DNA of 25,353 bases. Source: Hypsibius dujardini (Eukaryota > Tardigrada > Eutardigrada > Parachela > Hypsibiidae). Below, one piece after another: positions 17,814 through 25,353 of this stretch. The notes beneath the pieces are model-generated. The model was not told the origin of the DNA. It searched no databases and saw nothing but the letters and a program-made list of their open reading frames with translations. Each line of letters starts with the position of its first letter. Position 1 is the stretch's first letter. Position numbers and translations under genes: made by a program. Where the stretch lies: NCBI GenBank assembly GCA_001579985.1, contig LRSR01004684.1:1-25353 (forward strand), read 5' to 3'.

Positions 17814-20800
17814 ATGTCCACCCTTAAACCATGCGACCTACCGAAATCACCGCAAAATGAAGCCCTGCTGGGTTCACTGGCCCTGCCCCCGCTGGGTTTA
17901 CAGGCGCTGCCCCCGCTGGGTTCACTGGCCCCGCCCCCGCTGGGTTTACAGGCGCTGCCCGCTTTCTACATCCATGACGCTGCGGTTGCTGTCCGATCCC
18001 GACCCAAAACAAAACTACCCAAGGCCACGTACGAGGCCGTGAAGGCGCCGAAAGGAACACCGCTTTCTCGGCTTATTATTAAGCAAGTTCACGGCTTAAG
18101 CAGCTCTCCCATCGATGTCGAATCTGACGGAGAAAGAGCCTCGCATAGTGTTCGAATCCCAACGTTTCCGAAGCGCTCTTCCCTCATTCAACGCACCATG
18201 GTGGTGGAAGAGCCGTTGCCGTGTCCGACGGAACGCGGACTGACCTCGCCGTTGGCGGTCCGTCCGAGGAAAAAGGCCCTATTCTCATTTCAACGTCTCG
18301 CGCCAGGTCTGACGAAAAGTGAGAACTTCATCCCCTCAACCGTCCTCGGGAACGTCGAGCAATACGCTCACAGCAAGAACTTGACCAGGCAAGTACGATA
18401 TTCGTTATAAGATATTCTTTTAAGATACTCGTAAATACGAGATCTAAAGTTGCCTAATCCGGTATCTTTATACGATGTTGCAATAAATACAATAGTACAG
18501 TCAGTCCCAAGTTGTTCTCCGGTTGCACAAAAACAAGTATGCGCATGCATTTCCAGTTATGGCAGGCCGATAAAGTCAATTGGTAACTCACTAGCAAGCT
18601 CAATTAAAAGTTTTGGCTACCTTGGCCAAACAAAAAATGCAAAAGATAAGGATCAGTATTTCATTCGGACAATTCCCTGTCAAAAGTACACGCAGCCGTT
18701 ACCTGAAAGCTTGAAGGAATTGTTGTTACACTGATTTCAAGTGATTGAACATCTGTTTGCCACAAGTGTCATTGCCCTCTGAACGAAATTTTCATTTTTC
18801 TAACTTATTGATTGTTGAATGATCATGGTATTTGGAAAGCAAATCCCTCGGGATTCCCTTGTTTTATTTAAATTCGTCAATCTTTGACAGTCTTTTTGAG
18901 TTCAGTAATTACTACGGTGTTGGGAGTTTGTGATTGGTCGGTAGGCATGGTTTGCTTGACCAGAAGTGTGCATTTAGGGGAGGAGTTTGAGTTATTTTTT
19001 AAGCCGTGAAATGCACGAACCGGAGGACAACTTGGGACTGACTGTTTGTCTGTCTGACAGTCTGGGACTGGATGTCTGTCTGACAGTCTGGGACTGTTTG
19101 TCTGTCTGACAGTCCGGGACTGGATGTCTGTCTGACAGTCTGGAACTGGATGTCTGTTTGACAGTCTGGGACTGTCTGTCTGTCTGACAGTCTGGGACTG
19201 TTTGTCTGTCTGACAGTCTGGGACCGTTTACTGCGTTTACTGCAATGTCTCTTTTACCATTATTTGAGAAGAAATTCCAGGCGAGTCGGAAAACCATCAT
19301 CGGAATTGGTCGACAATGATAGCTTAAACTTGCGGAAGGTTCGTGCGTTGCTGCGGTCACGAGAAGAACCCCCGGCGAGAGAGAATCATCGTTTACCCTC
19401 GCCCGATAAGTCGGCCAATTGTCTGCGGCATTTCGACGTGAGAATGGCTGAACGACAAGCGCTGGCGCAACGCCTGGCTCAACGGATGGGTCGAAGAGTG
19501 TCGCAGTTAGTGCTTAACTCAAGTGAAGAGGTTCGCCATAAACGGGAGCTCCAGGATCTCGGGGAGATGAACCAGGGACCGCGGCCGTTGTATGAGATTT
19601 ACGTGTTGGATAAAAAGGCGCCGGTGGATCCGGAGCGAGTGTTCCAGGAGCCGCCGTACAAGGCCCTCACCTTCACCGGGAAACCTGGATTGATGAAGCT
19701 CAAAACGGCCGTCGCGGGCTTTGAAGTATCGCCCGACAAGAAGATCAAAATGAAAGAGTTTTTAATGCTGAATAAGAACTTGAAGGCGCTACATCAGAAC
19801 TGTCAAGTCGGTAAGTTTATTTCCTTGTAATAATCGAGATTCGACTGCGACTGATGCAGTCATCTCGAATTCAGACACAATTCCCACTTTTACTGTTTTA
19901 GCACCTTGTCAGCACGAGGTGGTACCCACCTCGTGCTGACAAGGTTCTCACTTGCCCCAGGTAAGGCACTTAAACAAGCTCCGCCAGACGGATTGCGCGA
20001 CCCCGATTTCAACGAGTTGATGGTCATCGGCACAAACGAGGCCGACAAGGCGCGGATCAGTCCACTTGATCGTGACAACTGTCTGGATTCCTTGAAGTAT
20101 TTCAACGACACCGATTTAGTCAGTGAATTCTCCGACACACCCGGCCGCAATCCGTTCGATCCCATCCGCGAGTTCCCCAATGATTGGTTGAAACCGGAAA
20201 CCATCGATCCCGGCTCTTATCCCGTTCTGGACGTCATCGCCGGCAATCACGACGACGTCACCATTACTCGGCGGGAAAATGGCTTAGACATATTCATCAA
20301 ACTGCAATGCGGGGTCAACAGACCGCCGGCTACAACCGCCCTGCTGTTGACCAACGTCGGAATTGAGCCCCTTGAATTCGGAGTGTACCCCGCCGAGTAC
20401 CCAGACCCTTTATGGCCCGCTCAGAAAAGTGGGCTGATTTATTTCGTCGAGTCGACCGGCGTGCTTGAGGGAGGCCAATCCCACATCCTCACGGCGGTTT
20501 TTGAAAGCAGGGGAGTACCACGCGTTATCCCAATGATATAAACAGTATTCGGAAAACCAACACATGTTCTCTGCATTTAGAAAATGTGAAGGAAATTTGT
20601 TAACATAAATTACGCAATTGGTCTTTTAATAAATAACGGTACTAAATAATGATGCCAATCTTTCTAAATTATAGTATTTATTTTAAATCGACAATCCACT
20701 ATTAGAAAGCATAAAAATAGGCACTAATTGTCATTATAGGATCGAGGGAACTTTCGCTGAATCGTTTCGTCTATGGACGCTGCCGAACAGGACGAAACCA

Positions 20801-23800
20801 CGCGACATTCGAGTGGTCGTCGAAGGTCGCAGCGAACCTCCATCATATCTTACCTTTCCTAATGAAAGTTTCCTGCCCGAAATGCTAGACGAGCAACGCT
20901 TTCTGCCTTCCATTCGTGAGCAGATGGAGTCTCACACGAGGCACGCGTTGAACCGAATGGTCAGTGTCAAAAGACCGTGTGGTCGAGTGTCGGTGGAGGA
21001 GAAGTTCCACACGCTCAACGGGCTGCAGTTTCAGTCGGAGGGCGTGACCAAACTGCATTACGCGTGGATGTTTGCCTATTTGAATTATTCGGAGATCCCG
21101 TGGTACGACACGCTGATTGACCGGGAACGGCAGAAGAAGATCCAACTGCCGGGTAGCATAAATAAACGGTTACTGCAAGACCTTGGTACGGTGCAGGTGC
21201 GGTTGAATCACATAGAAACGGATAAACCGGAGTTTGTGGATTGTGAAGTGCCGGCGGAAGCGGAGGGCGTGTATTGGAGGAATCCCGCTATTGTGTATAA
21301 ATGTCCGGTTCATGATCAAGATCTTCCTCTCCCGGGTACGGAAAGACTGAAACTGAGGAATTATCACAGACCCAACACAACGGAGACGTCGAGATGGTCA
21401 CATACAACGACACATACAAAGACACAGACACAGACACAGTCACAGACACAGACACAGACACAGACACAGACACAGACACAGACACAGACACAGCGCAGAC
21501 ACAGGCGCAGTCTGCACCCTAGCCCTAACACAACAAAAAACACGAATCAACCTCAAAATTAGCCTTTCATGACCTGTTTACAGGCACCACCGCCCATTTT
21601 GCTAATCACATCGATGACATCGCCCCAGACTCTGATGAGCCTTCCTACCCGTCATCCTGCAAGAAAACCACCCCAACCGGAAATAAACTTCTCGACGTAA
21701 ACGCTTCCTGCTTAGACCGCCCAGTATCTCGAGTTGCGCAAGACAACTCTCCGTCCCCGAAAGATCCAAAAGACACATCCCTCCCATTCCTCGGCAAGAC
21801 TAAGCGCGTTAAAGTAACCACCGAGATCGACACCGACTGGATCCCCATGGTCGTCATCAACGACGAACTGATGGCATCCTCAGCCGTTCAATCGGGGGCC
21901 GCGACCAAGAAACTCAAGAAGAAAAAGTACGAGCTCAACCCGGAGCTGTCGCAGCCGGAACAGTCCGTTCCCGGGGCGACCGACGCCGACAAAGAAGCCA
22001 ACAAATTCGCCCTTAATGAGAAGTGGATGAAACACGCATTGGACAACGATTGGATCGCCACAGCAGTCATTTTTGCTAACCAATTGATCGAACCGAGTTG
22101 TCCAGTAGCGATGGAACAGAAATCTCCAGAATGGAACTATTCAATTGGAGACCTGCGAGAAGCCATTCAAAGAAGTCATCACAACATTCACATCAAACAG
22201 GGCCTTTTACGGGAGATCTCAAAAGTGGAGCAAGCCATGGCGCATGTGAAGCCTTCCGTCCCGATAAACTATACCCCGATTGAAGAGAAAAATGAACTCC
22301 TAAAGGGAAGCATGGAGTTCGTTCTGAAACGGGCTTCCACGTACACCTCGGACCTTTTGACGTACTTCCAGCGGGTTTGTCGTGATACAAAACCGGAAGA
22401 GCCGGCTGTGTCTGTGGACCTGATAAAAGCACGGGAGAAGATGAAGTTGTTGGAGGAAGCGATCTCTCCGACGGGCAAGGGAGCGGCTTCTAAGGCGAAG
22501 AAGGCCACAAAACCGGCCAATGAGGTTCACACTGAAGAGGAGAAGATGAAGAGTCGCCCCGCCTCGAAGGATGAGTCGCAGCAAAAGATGTCTGAGACTC
22601 GGCCGTCCAAGTCGGCGGCGGTCAATGCGTCCAAGTCGGCGCTCGGTGCGAAGAAGGGCGGGGTCGGTGGCTCGTATGTGGACGCGTCGCGGGCGGAGAA
22701 GGACGCGAAGCTCCATCTTGCCTTCCTCGAGGCGGAACATGATTTGGCGCTGGAGCGGCACAAGGTCAAGCTGGCGGAGTTTGAGCGGTGGCGAGCGGAG
22801 CGGGAGAGTGAATTGGAGCCCAAGATTGCCGCCTTTGTAAATGGACTGTGGGCGTCGGAGCTCAAGAGTCTGGATCGGAATGTCCACGAGAGGGTAAGGG
22901 AATTAATGGCATGTTTTTTCATCCAAATAGGTTGAAAAGAACTTGACACAAAAATTGAATCCGGATTTATCCGGGAAAAATATTTGCATGGCTTATGGCG
23001 GCAATGCTTCCTAACAACTGAATACATAAAATAAAAGTAGACAAACAGTCCTTATTGCTAAAATATACGTGTATGGTCTTTAATCGTTCCTCTTACAGGT
23101 TGTGGAACTTCAAGTCGAGCGTGACGACGAAGACGAAAGTATTCGCAAACAGTTCCTCGACGAACGACGTGAAAACACCCTGAGGAAACTTTTTGATAGC
23201 TTTCTCTTACGATCCAGCGAGATGCCTCTGGCCGTGGCCGCGTGGAGAGCTCGTCTGACCGATAACATCGTCAAACAGGACAACCTCCTGTCGGACCGAG
23301 TGAAAGAGGATTGGGAACTTCGCCGGAAAGAAGTGAAGATCTACCTGAAGGAACGTCCGAACGATCGCTGCACCCTTCAGATACGGAATATCTGGCGAGC
23401 TCCCTACACGTACCAGACGACCGCCCTACACAACGACCTCATCCCGCTTCGAAGCAACGCCATCCCGCTGCCCATTAAAACGGAGGAAGCGGCTGTCATT
23501 CAAGCAGCTGTCACTTTATCCCCGAAGAAAGACCAGGACCTGGGCGAGCCCAAGTCAGCAGGGGTCCGACGAGTGTCAGCAGGGGCCCGACGAGGGTCGC
23601 TAAAGTCTGCCAGGGGAAGGACGACGGCCGGTCCCTCGACCGACCACCCTCTCAGTAGTAGGTACCATCCCGAACCGGAATGCTTCAAACCAGCGCGAAA
23701 GATTGAAAAGATGACGAAGGACGAAAGTGGCACGTTGAAAGTGCTGGAGGACTTCAATGACTGTCTGAATGACATCACCGAGGAGGATAAGAATGCGGTG

Positions 23801-24118
23801 GAGGTGATCTACGATAGCGGAGACGAGTGGGAGACGGACGATGAGCGGGTGATTGACGCGTGGTTGTATGAACCAGCCGGACCGGAAGCCATTCAGAAGT
23901 TACCGGCGGACTTCAAGTTTGTTTCATTCAAAGAGCATGTTAAACCGACTGTGGTGGCACCGCATGCAGGAGTTGCTGGAACAACAACGGCGGCGGCGAC
24001 GGCGGAAAAGGTGAAGAAACCTCAAAGGAAGGTGGTGGATGAGGCGGCCGGACAGGAGGAACCCAACAGCAGCAGTGATGAGGAGTATAACTGGAAGATC
24101 CCGCGGAGAAGGCAATAG
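17814..24118 (+). CDS. MYCBPAP: MYCBP-associated protein (MYCBPAP)-like, axonemal central-apparatus candidate
   Basis: Exons 17814-18388, 19269-19810, 19961-20510, 20740-21335, 21584-22893, 23099-24118; 1530 residues. Phases all close. The ATG at 17814 is the first after an in-frame TGA. Exons 3-4 (about residues 470-590) form an ASH/HYDIN-like immunoglobulin fold: LLLTNVGIEPLEFGVYP, then LIYFVESTGVLEGGQSHILT, VFESRIEGTFAESFRLWTLP and VVVEGRS, the order seen in MYCBPAP. Later comes EWNYSIGDLREAI, followed by Lys/Glu-rich helical segments and an acidic tail (SSSDEEYNWKIPRRRQ). MYCBPAP binds MYCBP and is reported in the C1 side of the ciliary central pair; that role is from family knowledge. 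Human MYCBPAP is near 950 residues, so this is longer. Odd points: a GC donor at 18389, a GG donor at 20511, an alternative exon 2 acceptor (start 19281, 12 bases shorter, same phase). Another ASH-domain ciliary protein is possible. Confidence 0.75.
17867..17960 (+). repeat. In-frame tandem repeat in MYCBPAP-like exon 1
   Basis: A 27-base unit (CTGGGTT(C/T)AC(T/A)GGC..GCCCCCG) is repeated about 3.5 times and encodes alternating LGSLALPPLGLQALPP blocks. Alternate units are more alike, so a 54-base unit was probably duplicated last. It is read in frame in the disordered N-terminal part of the protein. Confidence 0.85.
18389..19268 (+). other. MYCBPAP-like intron 1, probable GC-AG intron
   Basis: The exon ends GACCAG and the intron begins GCAAGTACG, the consensus for minor GC donors. 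The only nearby GT (18393) gives the wrong phase for the following exon. The acceptor is TTATTTGAG (19268) or AAATTCCAG (19280); both keep frame. It contains the 26-bp minisatellite near its 3' end. No other gene seen. Confidence 0.7.
19034..19226. repeat. 26-bp minisatellite of imperfectly palindromic units
   Basis: About seven and a half units of GGGACTGTTTGTCTGTCTGA followed by CAGTCT (variant GGATGT for GTTTGT). Each unit can fold on itself: GACTG pairs with CAGTC around TGTCTGTCTGA. It lies in intron 1 of the MYCBPAP-like gene, about 40 bases before the exon 2 acceptor. Confidence 0.92.
19903..19945. repeat. Perfect 20-bp hairpin upstream of a 3' splice site
   Basis: ACCTTGTCAGCACGAGGTGG, loop TAC, then CCACCTCGTGCTGACAAGGT. 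It lies in intron 2 of the MYCBPAP-like gene (19811-19960). Its right arm ends 15 bases before the acceptor AG (19959-19960), and its left arm starts two bases after another AG (TGTTTTAG, 19900-19901). Confidence 0.97.
20511..20516 (+). promoter_or_regulatory. Altered 5' splice site of MYCBPAP-like intron 3
   Basis: The exon must end at AG (20509-20510) to keep phase with the next exon (starts at 20740, after TTATAG). The following bases are GGGAGTACC, one base from the ideal donor GTGAGTACC. The nearest real GT (20515-20516) ends the exon in the wrong phase. Read-through would meet TAA at 20539. Confidence 0.7.
21421..21492. repeat. (GACACA)n hexanucleotide repeat
   Basis: About twelve GACACA units in intron 4 of the MYCBPAP-like gene (21336-21583). 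The frame stays open through it, reading TQTQTQ, but the donor CCGG|GTACGG at 21336 and acceptor TTTACAG at 21583 remove it in correct phase. Confidence 0.92.
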
Positions 24119-24185
24119 ACAACGCTCTGGTTCCTTGTGGAATATGTTATTGTTTCCCTTTTTGGTGTGACAAACGGTCATCATT

Positions 24186-24191
24186 AATAAA
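24186..24191 (+). terminator. Polyadenylation signal of the MYCBPAP-like gene
   Basis: AATAAA, 68 bases after the TAG stop (24116-24118). Confidence 0.7.
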
Positions 24192-24379
24192 TGCTCGAAA
24201 TTTTCAAGTATCTTGTTGTTCAGAATTAAAACCTTATCAGCTAGGTACGACAGATATGATATGTCCGTCAGAGTAGAAGATTTCCGGTCGGAGAATGCGG
24301 GACAGACTTGGTTGTACAAACAAGACAAGCAGACACAAAGGCACGTCGACACACAAAGAAACCGAGTGCCTGCCTGTGT

Positions 24380-24606
24380 GCTTCTGCTTGTGCGTCTGTC
24401 TGTCCGTCTCCCTGCCTGTCTGCCTGCTTGTTTGTGTGTCTGTCTGTCTGTGTGTCTGTCTGTCTGTGTGTCTGTCTGTCTGTCTGTCTGTCTGTCTGCT
24501 GCTGTCTGTCTGTCTGTGTGTCTGTCTGTCTGTGCGTCTGTCTGTCCGTCTCCCTGCCTGTCTGCCTGCTTGTCTGTGTGTCTGTCTGTCTGTCTGTCTG
24601 TCTGTC
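24380..24606. repeat. (TGTC)n microsatellite
   Basis: Degenerate TCTG units with TGTG, TGCC and TGCG variants. A segment with TGCGTCTGTCTGTCCGTCTC followed by CCTGCCTGTCTGCCTGCTTG occurs twice (24391-24430 and 24532-24571), which shows an internal duplication of about 140 bp. Confidence 0.92.
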
Positions 24607-24830
24607 ACGCTAATAAAATTCAGGCATTGAAGAAGGTATCTTTTTTTTCCTTCATTTTTCAGAGCCTTGTTTTTCAACCGCTTTATTGCATATTTTGTAG
24701 CTAGCATGTTCCACTTTGTTCTTGAATCGTGTTTGCAGAGAGCTACAAATGTTCTTCTCGAGGACTGAATATATGAGGCGCAACCAAGTGAAAAATATAG
24801 CCCTTTGGTGCTGATTCGCAACTCTATGAC

Positions 24831-24836
24831 TTTATT
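24831..24836 (-). terminator. Polyadenylation signal of the WAP-domain gene
   Basis: TTTATT on the plus strand is AATAAA on the minus strand, 22 bases past the TAA stop (24860-24858). Confidence 0.7.
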
Positions 24837-24857
24837 CAAGGTTAGAGAGTAAAACGA

Positions 24858-25212
24858 TTATACTGCTTTCAGGCAGGAGTGACCGCAACCGTTGTTACAG
24901 CACTTAAACCCGGCCTGGCAGTCGGTGTCGGACGAGCACTGTTCCACACAGATTCCCCACATGCCTTCCGTAGACGGGCACTGAAGAGGACTCGTCCGCT
25001 CATCCTCCAGAGGGGAGTGGTTTACTGCACAAAGAGTAGTCAGTCACACAAACAGTATTACCAGAATTTTCATTATAACTAATGGAAAACCGTCATCCAG
25101 TCATGCACTTACGAACACATTGTGCGACCTTGGGGCATATTCCGATCAGGATGCAGAATTGGCTGGTATCCTGTCGTTCAATACACCGGTAGCCGGAACG
25201 GCAGCGAACAGT
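24858..25212 (-). CDS. WAP (whey acidic protein, four-disulfide core) domain protein, 3' part
   Basis: Two exons on the minus strand, 25212-25113 and 25024-24858, joined by TGTTC|GTAAGTG and TTTGTGCAG|TAAAC in phase, ending at TAA. The last exon encodes a complete WAP domain: QCPSTEGMWGICVEQCSSD, then TDCQAGFKCCNNGCGHSC, with all eight cysteines in the family spacing including the CC pair. WAP domains are extracellular; many inhibit serine proteases or are antimicrobial, but the target cannot be read from the sequence. The preceding exon is also Cys-rich (VRCRSGYRCIERQDTSQF, then CILIGICPKVAQC) and belongs to another small disulfide-rich module that I do not recognise. The N-terminus, including any signal peptide, is outside the window. 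It is convergent with the MYCBPAP-like gene. Confidence 0.87.
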
Positions 25213-25305
25213 CTGGAACGCGGGAAAAATAGTGTACGTCAAAGAGACGATAAATCAACTACTCTGTATCTGCATGAAGACTTTACTGCTCACCCTATTT
25301 GTTTA

Positions 25306-25310
25306 TCTAC

Positions 25311-25353
<43 letters not shown>
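25306..25353. repeat. (TCTA)n / (TCTG)n microsatellite
   Basis: TGTC units pass into TCTA units at the right edge of the window, inside the upstream intron of the WAP gene. Confidence 0.9.

Larger units (their letters stand above)
24119..24857. other. Spacer between convergent genes
   Basis: It holds the 3' UTR of the MYCBPAP-like gene, a TGTC microsatellite (24380-24606) and the 3' UTR of the WAP gene. No further gene seen. Confidence 0.7.

Noticed and set aside
17824-18060. Minus-strand NPAGAGPVNPAGA repeat protein
   Set aside because: Reverse reading of the in-frame repeat of MYCBPAP-like exon 1; no other support.
20813-21562. Exon continuing through the GACACA repeat to TAG at 21560
   Set aside because: A donor at 21336 joins exon 5 in phase and continues the protein; the extension is only TQTQTQ plus unique residues without coding character.
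24213-24839. 163- and 200-codon frames over the second TGTC array
   Set aside because: Same cause: a four-base repeat has no stop in some frames. No other support.
1-25353. CRISPR array or bacterial operon
   Set aside because: The tandem repeats are micro- and minisatellites without unique spacers, and the genes have introns; this is animal nuclear DNA.

Overview
This is nuclear DNA of an animal, probably an invertebrate bilaterian; I cannot place it more closely. Genes are split into exons with canonical GT..AG signals. The encoded families (PPIP5K, CK1-gamma-like kinase, an MYCBPAP-like ciliary protein, a WAP-domain secreted protein) are metazoan. Introns and spacers are full of (GACA/TGTC)n and (TGAT)n microsatellites, minisatellites and small inverted-repeat elements. 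Because genes are split, each CDS entry spans the whole locus and its exons are listed in the evidence.

Layout. (1) 1-3539, minus: the 5' part of a PPIP5K (VIP1) inositol pyrophosphate kinase gene, eight exons, running off the left edge inside the phosphatase domain. (2) 3540-5166: spacer with a duplicated segment, two small transposon-like elements and a 41-bp minisatellite. (3) 5167-5974, plus: a two-exon gene for a 186-residue protein I do not recognise, divergent from PPIP5K. (4) 6322-6658: a foldback element. (5) 6785-11665, plus: a four-exon gene for a 1035-residue CK1-gamma-like kinase with a very long Lys-rich N-terminal extension, an HRD-type motif reading Y-S-D and a cysteine-rich C-terminal tail. 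(6) 11666-17813: about 6 kb with no intact gene; it holds a foldback element with a 15-bp tandem core, an exon-like scrap, a decayed Tc1/mariner transposase and about 3 kb that I cannot assign. (7) 17814-24118, plus: a six-exon, 1530-residue MYCBPAP-like gene. (8) 24858-25212, minus: the 3' end of a WAP-domain gene, convergent with the previous one and running off the right edge.

The genes share no pathway; they are ordinary eukaryotic neighbours. All exon joins were made by hand from splice signals and reading phase, and every internal phase closes. The points most worth checking are: a splice donor in the MYCBPAP-like gene that reads GGGAGT where GTGAGT is expected; a probable GC-AG intron in the same gene; a perfect 20-bp hairpin just upstream of one of its acceptors; the non-RD, possibly lipid-anchored CK1; and two families of short inverted-repeat elements.
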